A stretch of 64,000 nucleotides of DNA from Sulfurimonas sp. (GCF_029027585.1 NZ_CP093397.1:1601405-1665404); one strand, 5' to 3'; counted from the stretch's first letter, positions 24,078 through 34,421 are shown. The notes: generated from the letters alone by a model not told the origin. Translations and numbers: made by a program.

Positions 24078-25320
24078 ATGGCACAAATAAAAAATAGATT
24101 AACACCGTTTTTTTGAAAATATCACTTTTGATAGAGATGATAATGAACTTATCTTAAACTTTGGTCCTCAGCATCCATCTGCTCACGGTCAGTTGCGTTT
24201 AATGCTTCATTTACAACAAGAACAAATCGTAAAAGCTCATCCAGATGTTGGATACCTTCATCGTGGTATGGAAAAAATGGCAGAGAACATGATATATAAC
24301 GAGTTCATGCCAACGACTGATAGAATGGACTATATAGCTTCATCTTCAAACAACTATGGTTTTGCACTAGCAGTTGAAAAGTTGATTGGTTTAGAAGTTC
24401 CTCGTCGTGCAAAAGTTATCAGAATGATGCTTTTAGAGATAAATCGTTTGATGAGTCACTTGTTTTGGTTAGCGACAACTGCACTTGATATTGGGGCTAT
24501 GACAGTTTTTCTTTTTGCATTTCGTGAAAGAGAATATTTGATGGATATAATCGAGGGATATTGTGGAGCTAGACTTACTCATTCGGCAATTCGCATAGGT
24601 GGAGTTCCTTTAGATATTCAAGATACATTTATCTCTCAACTAAAGACTTTTTTAGATGAGCTTCCTCAAAATATTAAAGATTATGAAGACCTTCTTGATA
24701 CAAACCGTATTTGGCTTATGAGAATGGAAGAAGTTGGAACTATCTCCAAAGAGATGGCTCATTCATGGGGTTGTACAGGTCCAATGCTTAGAGCATCTGG
24801 AACCCCTTGGGATATTCGTAAAGAAGAGCCGTATGAGTTATATGATGAAATAGAGTTTAATGTTCCTTGGTCTGATAAGGGTGACAACTTTGCAAGATAC
24901 CGTGTTTATATGCAAGAGATGCGTGAAACTGCAAAAATTCTTTATCAATGTATGGATATGTATGCTAAATGTGTTGAAGAAGGGCAAACTGAATTAATGG
25001 CTCATTCACCAAAATATATATCAGCATCTAAGCTAGATATAATGACTCAAAACTATTCTTTGATGCAGCATTTTGTTTTAGTAACACAAGGTATGCGTCC
25101 TCCAGTTGGAGAAGTTTATGTAGCTACTGAATCACCAAAAGGTGAACTTGGTTTCTTTATAAATTCTCAAGGTGGACCTTATCCATATAGATTGAAGCTT
25201 CGTGCTCCATCTTTTTGGCATACAGGTATTTTAACTGACCTTTTACCAGGTCACTATATTCCAGATGTTGTTTCTATTATTGGTACAACGAACATAGTTT
25301 TCGGTGAGGTTGATAGATAA
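24078..25320 (+). CDS. nuoD: NADH-quinone oxidoreductase subunit D, apparent frameshift near the start
   Basis: The gene should start at ATG 24078 ([12 protein letters not shown]), but a T7 run at 24108-24114 shifts the frame to a stop. With six T the frame continues [26 protein letters not shown] into the long open frame seen from 24193. The [10 protein letters not shown] block (His essential for quinone binding) lies in that lost stretch, so translation from 24193 would give a dead subunit. Later blocks are normal: [20 protein letters not shown], GVPPxxxx-type GRVPLD-like GGVPLDIQD, and the C-terminal FGEVDR. A sequencing error is most likely. Confidence 0.88.
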
Positions 25321-25544
25321 TGAAAAGATATGATTTAAGACATTTAAAAAAAGAATTTGAACCTCGTATGAAAGAACTTTTAGCCCAACATAAAGATGGT
25401 GAAGTTGCAATCTTTTTATTTGAGATTGGTGATTTTACACCTATTCAAAAGTCTGCTGATCTTGTAAAAGAGTGTGGCTATGAGCTCATGAATTCTTTAA
25501 AGTTTAACGAAGTCGATTGGACTATCGTAGTGAAAAAAGGTTAG
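25320..25544 (+). CDS. NuoE-like small subunit of Campylobacterota complex I
   Basis: 74 residues with no Cys pattern for the [2Fe-2S] cluster of classical NuoE; the single Cys (KECGYELM) cannot hold a cluster. It occupies the nuoE position between nuoD and the NuoF replacement, as the small Cj1575-type protein does in Campylobacter jejuni (from memory). The start overlaps the nuoD stop (TAATG). It probably links the flavoprotein to the peripheral arm. Confidence 0.75.
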   Translation: MKRYDLRHLKKEFEPRMKELLAQHKDGEVAIFLFEIGDFTPIQKSADLVKECGYELMNSLKFNEVDWTIVVKKG

Positions 25545-25553
25545 GAAGTTATT

Positions 25554-27551
25554 GTGAGTAAGGTATATTTTTCTACTTGGAAAGAGGAACTGATAAATAA
25601 TATTGGAAAACCTCAAGAAGAGTGGGAAGAATCAGCATATAATCTACCAGCAACATACGATGACCATCGTGATTCTAAAGCCTTTATTGGTTGGGATGGC
25701 GTTGCATTATTTAATGAAGATGTAGATGTGATTCGTTTAGCGATGGAGTATGCTGCCCAGTACCAAGAGTATTCAGAAGCTTGTGGAAGATGCGCACCTG
25801 GAAGATGGGGCGGAAGAATTCTTTATGACCAGTTGGATAAAATTGCTCGCGGAGAAGGTTGTGTTGCTGATATGGACCATTTAAAAGAAATTGGTAAGTC
25901 TATGCAACTTACTTCCAAATGTGAGATAGGAAAAACTGTTCCTAATCCAATTATTGATTTAATGACACATTTTGAAGATGAATTTATGGATTGTATCAAT
26001 AATCAAAAAGCATCTAAACACTACACACAAGAAGTGAGTTATATAGCTAAGATCACTGCTCCATGTACTGATATGTGCCCATCACATGTAGATATTCCAG
26101 CATATATAGAAGGTGTAAGAGATTTACGTTTTAACGAATCTTTAGCGGCCACTCGTCAAACAATGCCTCTTGCTCATGTTTGTGGTCGTGTTTGTCCTCA
26201 TCCTTGTGAAGATGCTTGTCGTAGAACTAATCTTGATGAGCCTATTTCGATTATGGAGCTTAAACGATTAGGTGCTGATTGGGAGACTGATCATGGACTT
26301 GGTTTTTATCATCCAATGAAGAAAAAGAAAAAACCTATGGGCAAAAAAGTTTCTGTTATAGGAGCTGGTCCTGCTGGTTTGACTACTGCTTATTATTTGG
26401 CTGCCCAGGGTGTTGAAGTTGATGTTTATGAAGAACTTCCAGTCCTTGGTGGAGAAGTTGCAGTAGGTGTTCCAGAATATAGAATGCCAATAGATAAATA
26501 TAATCAAGATATAGAATGCGTGAGAGATATGGATGTTAACTTTATTGTTAATTCTAAAATCACAGCAGATGATATGAGAAGATTTGAAACAGAATATGAT
26601 TCTATTATGGTTGCAACAGGAACAAGAATAAGTAAAAAAGTTCGTTGTGATAATGAGAAAGAAGATGTTGAAGGTTATTGGTCAGCTATAGAGATGCTTG
26701 ACCAAGTTAATCTATGGGACAAATATGGCATCGGAGAGGCAGTTGATTTAACAGGAAAAACTGTTGTTTGTGTTGGTGGTGGATTTACATCTATGGATGT
26801 AGTTCGCTGTGCCATTCGTGCAAATGCTAAAAAAGTTTATATGATTTATCGTCGTGATGAAAAGACAATCATAAGAAATACGACCTATGAAGAGTACCAT
26901 GAAGCCGTTGAAGAAGGCGTAGAGTTTCTTTTTCACTCAGCAGTAAGTAAAATGACTGATGAAGATAACATTTTAAAATCACTTGATGTTGATAAATATG
27001 AGTTAGTTCCAGACCCAGATGGCGGTCGCGCACAACTTGTAAAAGTTGAAGGTGCATCTTATACTATAGAAACAGATTTTTTAATCCCTGCGGTTTCTCA
27101 ATCAGCAGATCTTGCACTTCTACCTCCAGAATGGGAAATAGGCATGACATCTTGGGGAACGATTAAGACAAATGGTAAAGATTATATGACAACTCGCAAA
27201 GGTGTTTTTGCTAGTGGAGATTGTGAATATGGTCCTATGACAATTGTTAACGCTGTTGGTCAAGCAAAACGCGGAACATCAGTAATGCTTAGATATCTTC
27301 AAAATGGTGAAATTACCCTAAGCGATGATGAAATCATGGAAGACCACTTAAAAAGTTTGCGTGTTTATGATAAAAATGAAAAAATAACAGGTTGGCTACC
27401 AGGTGTTCCTAGACAAAAAAGTGAAGTTTTAGATGTTGATAGCAGAAAAGATAATAACAAAGAAGTTAATTTTGGTTTCACTCAAGAACAAGCTATAACA
27501 GAAGCAAATCGCTGTATGAGATGTTACTACATCGCAATGGTTGCAACATGA
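25554..27551 (+). CDS. NuoF replacement: NuoF Fe-S domain fused to GltD-like flavoprotein
   Basis: 665 residues from GTG 25554. Residues about 60-150 resemble the C-terminal Fe-S domain of NuoF (EACGRCAPGRWGG, then KCEIGKTVPNP), but the third Cys of the canonical CxxCxxC is Gly83. Residues about 160-250 are a GltD-type double cluster domain (CTDMCPSHVDIPAYI, CGRVCPHPCEDACRR). Then FAD (VIGAGPAGLTTAYYL) and NAD(P)H (GGGFTSMDVV) Rossmann folds, ending in GDCEYGPMTIVNAVGQAK. The NADH/FMN domain of NuoF is absent. The electron donor may be NADPH, ferredoxin or flavodoxin. Confidence 0.85.
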   Translation: MSKVYFSTWKEELINNIGKPQEEWEESAYNLPATYDDHRDSKAFIGWDGVALFNEDVDVIRLAMEYAAQYQEYSEACGRCAPGRWGGRILYDQLDKIARGEGCVADMDHLKEIGKSMQLTSKCEIGKTVPNPIIDLMTHFEDEFMDCINNQKASKHYTQEVSYIAKITAPCTDMCPSHVDIPAYIEGVRDLRFNESLAATRQTMPLAHVCGRVCPHPCEDACRRTNLDEPISIMELKRLGADWETDHGLGFYHPMKKKKKPMGKKVSVIGAGPAGLTTAYYLAAQGVEVDVYEELPVLGGEVAVGVPEYRMPIDKYNQDIECVRDMDVNFIVNSKITADDMRRFETEYDSIMVATGTRISKKVRCDNEKEDVEGYWSAIEMLDQVNLWDKYGIGEAVDLTGKTVVCVGGGFTSMDVVRCAIRANAKKVYMIYRRDEKTIIRNTTYEEYHEAVEEGVEFLFHSAVSKMTDEDNILKSLDVDKYELVPDPDGGRAQLVKVEGASYTIETDFLIPAVSQSADLALLPPEWEIGMTSWGTIKTNGKDYMTTRKGVFASGDCEYGPMTIVNAVGQAKRGTSVMLRYLQNGEITLSDDEIMEDHLKSLRVYDKNEKITGWLPGVPRQKSEVLDVDSRKDNNKEVNFGFTQEQAITEANRCMRCYYIAMVAT

Positions 27552-29737
27552 TTAACTTTAAAATAAATGGAATCAGCGTTGAAGCAGAAAAAAACGAGAG
27601 CATACTTCAAGTTGCGCGTCGTGAAGATATATATATTCCTACTATGTGTTACCTCGCAAAAACAACACCAAATGCATCTTGTAGAATGTGTGTTGTTGAA
27701 GCAAAGAATGTAGATGGATTTATATTAAGTTGTAATACTAATCCAACTGAAGGTTCGAAATTTACAACAGACTCAGATGCATTGTATAAAGAAAGACAAA
27801 ACATTATGAAACTTTATAATGTAAACCACCCTTTACAGTGTGGAGTATGTGATAAAAGTGGAGAGTGTGATTTACAAAACAAAACTTTAGAGTTTGATGT
27901 AGGCGTTCAAGATTTTGCAGTTCGTGATATAGCTCGTAAAAAGAAGAAATGGGGAGTTCATACTTATGACCCAGCTCTTTGTATATTATGTGAAAAATGT
28001 ACTTCAGCTTGTAATGAAATCGTTGGAGTAGAAGCTCTTTATATTTTACCAGGTGGATATAAATCTCGCATAGAGATAAATATGGCTAATTGTATAGAGT
28101 GTGGAGAATGCGTTTCTGTTTGCCCTGTTGGGGCTATGGCATCTACAGATTTTAAATATAAATCAAATGCGTGGGAACTAGATAAGATTCCTTCAAGTTG
28201 TTCGCACTGTTCAAGTGCTTGTTCATTGTATTACGAATCAAAGGATGGCGATATTAAAAGAGTTACAAATGAGGCAGACTTCACATCTTTATGTGGAGCG
28301 GGTAGATTTGGTTTTGATTATGAAAACAAAGTTAAATCAAAAGATACTTTAGCATTTAACAAAGCGGTTGAGGCTTTTTCAAATGCTAAAAATGTAGTGT
28401 TTACTTCAACTATAACAAATGAAGAAGCATATTTATTAAATCTTTTAAAGAAAAAACTAGGGTTTAACCTTGTAAATGAAGAGGCTAGAAGCTTTCAAGA
28501 ATTTATGAGTAGTTTTGAAAGTATGGCTAACAGTACTCTTTATAATGCAACTCTTGATGATTTAAAGAAAAGTGATTTTGTTATAAGCGTTGGAAGTTCA
28601 CTTCAAAGTGATAACCCTATTTTAAAGTTTGCACTGTCTCAAGCAGTAGGAAATAACAAGGCTTATATCTCTTCTATTCATCCTGTTGAAGAAAAAGATG
28701 TTGCAAATATGGTTACTCTTTTTATAAAAAATGAAGTAGGAAGTGAAGAAGCAGCTTTAGCAATGATAGCCGATGTTTTTGTGCAAGATAAATCAAATCA
28801 AGAAGAATTTTTTGATTCTCTTGATATTGGGTATCTTAGTGGTGAAAGTAATATTTCTGAAGAAGAATTAGACACTTTAAAAGATAACTATGCAAGAAAA
28901 AATAATCCAGTTCTTATTATAGGTGAAGATATCATAAATCATCCAAGAGCAAAAAACATAGCATTAATAGCAGCGTATATACAAAAAAACACTGCTTTTA
29001 AAGTTATGGTGATTCCTCCTGTTACAAATACTTTAGGTGTTAGCCTGATTTGTGATTTAGATGAAAAAGAAGATGGTTTTACTCTAGGTTATAATGTAAA
29101 TGCAGACTTTTCTTTAAAAGCAAAAGGCGATGGAGACTTAGATATGCCTGCTCTAAATCAGCAAGAAGGTACATTTGTAAATATTGATAAAGATTTAGTT
29201 CTTTTAAATGCTGGTGCATCTTATAATGGTTATGAGTTAAATGATATAGCAAACGCACTTGATGTGAAGACTCAAAATGTTATTGATTATACATCTAAAC
29301 TAGGTTTTAAAGAAGTAGAGTTTGATAATTTAGATAACTATTATGACAACTCTGGAAAAGCATACCGTGGTTACAAAATCGAAGCAAAAACAAACAAAAA
29401 AAGATCAAAAATAGATGAAGTAGAAGAGTTAGGTGAGTTTAATGGAAGTGTTGTTTATGCAAGAAATCCATTGGATCAATTTAGTGAATTTACTTCAGAC
29501 TGCAAACAGATAATAGCAAAAGAAGAACTTATAGGTTCAAAACAGTTTGCGCTTTGTTCTAAAATTAAATCAGGAGATACTGTGAAGTTTAGTATTGATG
29601 GCGATGAATTTATCAGACGCTTTAAGATAGATAAATATATGAAAGGTACAGTGGCTTATAATCCAATCTTTTCTATGGATTCTAAATCTTCAAACTATAG
29701 ATACAATCAAGTTAAAATAGAGGTTATAAATGGGTGA
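27548..29737 (+). CDS. nuoG: NADH-quinone oxidoreductase subunit G, first copy
   Basis: 729 residues from ATG 27548, overlapping the previous stop by four bases (ATGA). N-terminal [2Fe-2S] Cys at 34, 45, 48 and 62; His94-C98-C101-C107 ligands of N5 (HPLQCGVCDKSGEC); ferredoxin-like cluster Cys at 145-155 and 182-192; then a molybdopterin-like N-terminal domain with CSHCSSAC (N7-type motif) and a degenerate C-terminal half without cofactor residues. It carries electrons along the peripheral arm. A second, paralogous nuoG follows with an 8-base overlap. Confidence 0.9.
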   Translation: MINFKINGISVEAEKNESILQVARREDIYIPTMCYLAKTTPNASCRMCVVEAKNVDGFILSCNTNPTEGSKFTTDSDALYKERQNIMKLYNVNHPLQCGVCDKSGECDLQNKTLEFDVGVQDFAVRDIARKKKKWGVHTYDPALCILCEKCTSACNEIVGVEALYILPGGYKSRIEINMANCIECGECVSVCPVGAMASTDFKYKSNAWELDKIPSSCSHCSSACSLYYESKDGDIKRVTNEADFTSLCGAGRFGFDYENKVKSKDTLAFNKAVEAFSNAKNVVFTSTITNEEAYLLNLLKKKLGFNLVNEEARSFQEFMSSFESMANSTLYNATLDDLKKSDFVISVGSSLQSDNPILKFALSQAVGNNKAYISSIHPVEEKDVANMVTLFIKNEVGSEEAALAMIADVFVQDKSNQEEFFDSLDIGYLSGESNISEEELDTLKDNYARKNNPVLIIGEDIINHPRAKNIALIAAYIQKNTAFKVMVIPPVTNTLGVSLICDLDEKEDGFTLGYNVNADFSLKAKGDGDLDMPALNQQEGTFVNIDKDLVLLNAGASYNGYELNDIANALDVKTQNVIDYTSKLGFKEVEFDNLDNYYDNSGKAYRGYKIEAKTNKKRSKIDEVEELGEFNGSVVYARNPLDQFSEFTSDCKQIIAKEELIGSKQFALCSKIKSGDTVKFSIDGDEFIRRFKIDKYMKGTVAYNPIFSMDSKSSNYRYNQVKIEVING

Positions 29738-32219
29738 CAATATTACAATTACAATCGATAACAAAGAGGTTCAAACTTTAGAGGGAGAGTTTATATTAAA
29801 TGCCGCTCGTGCAAATGATATATATATTCCTGCAATTTGTTATCTAACTAGATGTAGTCCAACTCTTGCATGTAGATTATGTTTAGTTGAAGTTGATGGT
29901 AAACAAGCTTATGCTTGTAATGCAAAATCAAAAGATGGCATGAAGATTACGACATCAACAGAAAATATAGAGCAAGAACGCCGTGCAATTATGGAAGTGT
30001 ATGATGTGAATCATCCTCTTGAATGTGGTGTTTGTGACCAATCAGGCGAATGTGAACTACAAAACTATACTTTAGACATGGGTGTAGATGCTCAACACTT
30101 TGCAGTAAAAGATGTAGCTCGAACTACTCATGATTGGGGACATCTTCAGTATAACTCAGGGCTTTGTATAGTTTGTGAAAGATGTGCAACAGTATGTAAA
30201 GATATGATAGGTGATAACTCTCTTAAAACTATCCCACGAGGTGCAGATGCACTAGAATCAGAGTATAAAGAAGAGATGCCAAAAGATGCTTATGCAATGT
30301 GGAACAAGCTAAACAAATCTTTGATTGGTTTAACAAACGGTACTGATGTTCTTGATTGTACTTCTTGTGGAGAATGTGCCTCTGTTTGTCCTGTTGGAGC
30401 ATTAGTAGATACTCAGTTTGTATATAAAACAAATGCTTGGGAGCTAGAACAAATTCCAGCAACCTGTGGTCACTGTTCTGCTGGTTGTCAAATAACTTAT
30501 GATGTTAAGCATACTAGTATTGAGAATCCAGATAAGAAAATTTATCGTGTTATGAATGAATGGAATTTCGTTTCACTTTGTGGTGCTGGTAGATATGGTT
30601 TTGATTATGAAAATAAAGATGTAGTTAAAGATGAACAAGCCTTTGCATCTGCTCTTGAGGCTTTTAAAAAAGCAGATACTATAAAATTTACTTCAACTAT
30701 AACAAATGAAGAAGCTTACATACTTCAATCTCTAAAAGAAAAACACGGATATAAACTCATAAACGATGAAGCAAAATCTTTTGCTACATTTTTGAAAAAT
30801 TATAGTGAAGTTAGTGGAACTAAACTTTGGGGAAGTGATTTAAAAGCAACTCATAAATCGAACTTTGTTATCTCTGTTGGAACTGCACTTAAGAGTGATA
30901 ATCCAAATGCAAGATATGCACTAAATAACTCTATGACTGTCAATAAAGGTGCAGGTTTATATTTTCATCCTGTAAAGGACCCTATTATAGAGGGACTTGG
31001 AAAAAGTATAATGACTGTTACTCATGCTCCACTTCAAGAAGAGGCAGCTCTTTATTTAGTTTTAGACTTGTTTGGAGATAAAAAAAAACTACCTGAAAAA
31101 GTTGTTGAGTATTTAGCATCTTTTCATAGTGAAAAAACTATAACAGTTGAAGAAACTATAAAAGAAAAAGTAGTTGAGATTGTTAAAGAGATGAAAGTCA
31201 ATAAAGAAACAGGGGAAGAGGAAGAAGTTGAAGTAGAGAAAACTAAAATGGTTTCTAAAAAAATCTCTAAAGAAGTAGTAGTTGATGATAATGCTCTTTT
31301 AACTCTTTTAGGTGCTGATGATAACTTTATGGAAGTTTTAACAAAAAATCTTAAGAAAAAAGACTCGTTTGCTATGATAGTTGGACCAGATTTATATAAT
31401 CATCCAAACTCTAAAAATCTTGCAAGATTAGTTGCACTTATTGAGAAATGTAGTGATATATCGTTAACAATTATACCTCCATTAACAAACTCTCTAGGTG
31501 TTGCGCTTATTTGTGAGCTTGACGGGGAAGCTGGAGAATACAGTATCGGTTATAACACAAAAGCTGATTTTACTTTATCTGCACTAGGTGACGGTGATCT
31601 TGATATGCCAGCCATCAATCAGCAAGAAGGAACTCTTACATCAATTAACAAAAGAGTAAATCCAACAAATGCTGCACTGCCTTATACTGGGTATGAGTTA
31701 AACGACATAGCAAATGCACTTGGGATGAATGCAAAAAATGTGATTGACTATACACAATCTCTTCCAACAGATGCTGGGTTTAAAACTCAAACTTTTGATA
31801 GTCTTCCAAATCATTATGAAAATGATGGCACAGAAGTTAGAGGTTATCTTTTAGATAATGTAAAAGTTAACAGAAGCACTAATCAAGTTGTAGAAAACTT
31901 AACTGATGAAAAACTGCAAGGTACTCTTATTTATCTTGGGAATCCTGTAAGGCAATTTACTGATTTTACAAATAAAACTACAAATCTTGATGAAGTTGCA
32001 GGGCTTTATATGAGTGAAGAATTTCTAGGGAATTCAGAGTTAAATGAAGGGGATAGTGTGAGAGTTAAAAATGATAAGGCAGAAATTGTTCTTAATATCA
32101 TTAGCGATAATAAAATAGCTGGTAGTATTGCAATACTTCCAACATTTGATTCTAAAATAAATTCAGAGGCTCTGTTTAGCGGTTACCGTTTTGCAACAGC
32201 TTCGATACAAAAGGTGTAA
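29730..32219 (+). CDS. nuoG: NADH-quinone oxidoreductase subunit G, second copy
   Basis: 829 residues with the same order as the first copy: [2Fe-2S] Cys at 37, 48, 51 and 63, N5 motif HPLECGVCDQSGEC, CIVCERCATVC, CTSCGECASVC and CGHCSAGC. It carries extra segments: about 25 residues between the two ferredoxin-like clusters and a Lys/Glu-rich insert near residues 470-515 (KEKVVEIVKEMKVNKETGEE) absent from copy one. Both copies keep all cluster ligands, so both may be built into the complex or into alternative complexes. Confidence 0.9.
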   Translation: MGDNITITIDNKEVQTLEGEFILNAARANDIYIPAICYLTRCSPTLACRLCLVEVDGKQAYACNAKSKDGMKITTSTENIEQERRAIMEVYDVNHPLECGVCDQSGECELQNYTLDMGVDAQHFAVKDVARTTHDWGHLQYNSGLCIVCERCATVCKDMIGDNSLKTIPRGADALESEYKEEMPKDAYAMWNKLNKSLIGLTNGTDVLDCTSCGECASVCPVGALVDTQFVYKTNAWELEQIPATCGHCSAGCQITYDVKHTSIENPDKKIYRVMNEWNFVSLCGAGRYGFDYENKDVVKDEQAFASALEAFKKADTIKFTSTITNEEAYILQSLKEKHGYKLINDEAKSFATFLKNYSEVSGTKLWGSDLKATHKSNFVISVGTALKSDNPNARYALNNSMTVNKGAGLYFHPVKDPIIEGLGKSIMTVTHAPLQEEAALYLVLDLFGDKKKLPEKVVEYLASFHSEKTITVEETIKEKVVEIVKEMKVNKETGEEEEVEVEKTKMVSKKISKEVVVDDNALLTLLGADDNFMEVLTKNLKKKDSFAMIVGPDLYNHPNSKNLARLVALIEKCSDISLTIIPPLTNSLGVALICELDGEAGEYSIGYNTKADFTLSALGDGDLDMPAINQQEGTLTSINKRVNPTNAALPYTGYELNDIANALGMNAKNVIDYTQSLPTDAGFKTQTFDSLPNHYENDGTEVRGYLLDNVKVNRSTNQVVENLTDEKLQGTLIYLGNPVRQFTDFTNKTTNLDEVAGLYMSEEFLGNSELNEGDSVRVKNDKAEIVLNIISDNKIAGSIAILPTFDSKINSEALFSGYRFATASIQKV

Positions 32220-32222
32220 TAT

Positions 32223-33209
32223 ATGGAAACAGCATATTTAATTGAAACGGTTATAAAAATCGTTGTAGTTTTACTTGTCTTTTCTGCACTTGCAGGTATA
32301 GGAACTTACTTTGAGCGTAAAATCCTTGCATTTATGCAACGGCGTCTTGGACCAATGAATGTTGGTCCTTATGGATTACTTCAAGTAGCAGCAGATGGGG
32401 TAAAACTTTTTACAAAAGAGGATATTATCCCAACAAATGTAGTAGCACCTATCTTTAAGATTGCACCTGTTATAACAGCCGCAACTGCATTTATGGCAGC
32501 GGCTGCGATTCCATTTTTACCATCATTTACAATCTTTGGTTATGAAGTACATCCAATTGTTGCAGATATAAATATTGGTATTTTATATATTTTAGGAATT
32601 ATGGGAGTTGGTCTTTATGGTCCACTTCTAGGTGGTATGGCGAGTGCAAATAAGTTTGCACTACTTTCTGCTGCAAGGGGCGCGGCTGTTTTTATTTCGT
32701 ATGAAGTAGTTACAGGTCTTTCAATTTTAGCACCGATTATGTTAGTTGGTTCATTATCTCTAATAGATTTTAATGAGTATCAAGCTGGTGGAATTATGGA
32801 CTGGATTATTTGGACTCAACCTGTTGCCTTTATATTGTTTTGGATAGCTGCTTTTGCTGAAACTGGTAGAACACCATTTCATCTTATTGCAAATGACCAT
32901 GAGATTATTGATGGTTTTGGTACAGAGTACTCTGGTATGAGATGGGGGCTTTTCTTCATCGGTGAGTATGCAAATATGTTCTTTATCTCTTTTGTAATAC
33001 CTTTACTTTTCTTAGGTGGTTATGGAGATGGAAGTTTCTTAGGTGCACTTGGACTTCTTGGAAAAATGTCATTTTTCTTCTTTTTCTTTTTATGGACAAG
33101 AGCTGCTTGGCCAGATGTAAGACCAGACCAATTAATGTGGTTATGTTGGAAAGTATTAATGCCAATCGCAGTATTAAATATTTTAGTAACTGCAATAGTA
33201 TTGATGTAA
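32223..33209 (+). CDS. nuoH: NADH-quinone oxidoreductase subunit H
   Basis: 328 residues, eight membrane helices. Conserved quinone-chamber loop seen in FERKILAFMQRRLGPMNVGPYGLLQ and the acidic AETGRTPFHLIANDHEIIDGF loop (given here in short: ERKILAFMQRRLGP, ETGRTPFHL, EYSGMRWG). It forms the quinone tunnel with NuoB and NuoD. Three bases after nuoG2. Confidence 0.95.
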   Translation: METAYLIETVIKIVVVLLVFSALAGIGTYFERKILAFMQRRLGPMNVGPYGLLQVAADGVKLFTKEDIIPTNVVAPIFKIAPVITAATAFMAAAAIPFLPSFTIFGYEVHPIVADINIGILYILGIMGVGLYGPLLGGMASANKFALLSAARGAAVFISYEVVTGLSILAPIMLVGSLSLIDFNEYQAGGIMDWIIWTQPVAFILFWIAAFAETGRTPFHLIANDHEIIDGFGTEYSGMRWGLFFIGEYANMFFISFVIPLLFLGGYGDGSFLGALGLLGKMSFFFFFFLWTRAAWPDVRPDQLMWLCWKVLMPIAVLNILVTAIVLM

Positions 33210-33216
33210 GGGGGTA

Positions 33217-33834
33217 ATGATGAAAAACGAACAATTTAATGATAGAGAAATTTCTAACGAATACTTTATGGTAGATATTGATGATTATCCAACAGAACCA
33301 TGGGATAAATTTAAAAGAGTTTTAAAAAGAACTTTTAGACTTGAACTTTTTGTTGGTCTTGGTGTTGTAATGAGAGAGTTGATTTGGTTTAAAAAACATA
33401 CAATTAGCTATCCTGAAGAAAAAATGCCAATAGGTCCAAGATATAGAGCTGTTCATGAGATGAAAAGATTATGGGAATCAGATGCTGAGAGATGTATCGG
33501 TTGTGGACTTTGTGAAAAAATTTGTATATCAAACTGTATCAAAATGGATACAAAGATAGACAAAAACTCTCGTAAAGAAGTAACGGACTACACTATAAAC
33601 TTAGGTCGTTGTATCTTTTGTGGATATTGTGCAGAAGTTTGTCCAGAGTTAGCTATCACTCATGGTGGTAGATATGAAAATGCAAGTGATCAAAGAGAAC
33701 ATTATGTGGATTTTGCAGATATGCTGACACCACTTGATGTTATGAAAGCAGGTACTCAAGTTGAGTTTGAAGGTTTTGGTGCAATAACACCACATGAAGA
33801 TGAGCGTGTTGTAAAAACACCTCTCGCATATTAA
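33217..33834 (+). CDS. nuoI: NADH-quinone oxidoreductase subunit I
   Basis: 205 residues with two [4Fe-4S] motifs, CIGCGLCEKICISNC and CIFCGYCAEVCPE, the ligands of clusters N6a and N6b. Between them is a charged linker (MDTKIDKNSRKEVTDY) slightly longer than in short NuoI proteins. Electron relay from NuoG to NuoB. GGGGGTAATG ribosome region upstream. Confidence 0.95.
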   Translation: MMKNEQFNDREISNEYFMVDIDDYPTEPWDKFKRVLKRTFRLELFVGLGVVMRELIWFKKHTISYPEEKMPIGPRYRAVHEMKRLWESDAERCIGCGLCEKICISNCIKMDTKIDKNSRKEVTDYTINLGRCIFCGYCAEVCPELAITHGGRYENASDQREHYVDFADMLTPLDVMKAGTQVEFEGFGAITPHEDERVVKTPLAY

Positions 33835-33845
33835 GGAGTTTGGGT

Positions 33846-34421
33846 ATGTTTGAAGCGATTGCTTTTTATCTGTTTGCTTTTTTAACGATAGCGATGTTTT
33901 GGATAACTGTAACAACATCACAAGCGTTATACGCTCTTACGGCGTTAGCAGCAGGAATGATTTTTATATCAGCATTTTTCTTTATACTAGGTGCTGACTT
34001 TTTAGGTGCAGTACAAATAGTTGTTTATTCTGGTGCTGTAATGGCTCTTTATGCTTTTGGTATGATGTTTTTTGACACGACAAGAGATCTAAAAGAGAAA
34101 CAGGGGAACAAGTATTTGATTACAGGTTTATCTACATTAGCGGCTGTTTTGGTTGTTTTGATTTTCGCTGCTCCAATAGTAGGAGATAACATCAAAGCTT
34201 TTTATCCAATGGTAGAAGGTGCTGGAAATACTCAAGAGATAGGTTTAGTTCTTTTTACAAAGTATCTTGTTCCTTTTGAAGTTGCTGCTGTTATGTTACT
34301 TGTAGCGATGGTTTCAGGGATTGTTCTAGCAGGGAAAAAGATGGATCTTTCTCTTACTCTTATGAGTGATGCTGAGATTAAAGATTTGAAAAAAGACAAA
34401 AATAAAAAGGTACTTTTATGA
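33846..34421 (+). CDS. nuoJ: NADH-quinone oxidoreductase subunit J
   Basis: 191 residues from ATG 33846 (AAGGAG eight bases upstream); an in-frame TTG at 33840 is less likely. Five membrane helices; the pi-bulge helix region is seen in LGADFLGAVQIVVYSGAVM. Last residues KNKKVLL overlap the nuoK start (ATGA). Part of the proton-translocating membrane arm. Confidence 0.93.
   Translation: MFEAIAFYLFAFLTIAMFWITVTTSQALYALTALAAGMIFISAFFFILGADFLGAVQIVVYSGAVMALYAFGMMFFDTTRDLKEKQGNKYLITGLSTLAAVLVVLIFAAPIVGDNIKAFYPMVEGAGNTQEIGLVLFTKYLVPFEVAAVMLLVAMVSGIVLAGKKMDLSLTLMSDAEIKDLKKDKNKKVLL

Noticed and set aside
32983..33234. Minus-strand frame inside nuoH
   Set aside because: Mirror of membrane-protein codons, no ribosome site, no homology that I recognise.
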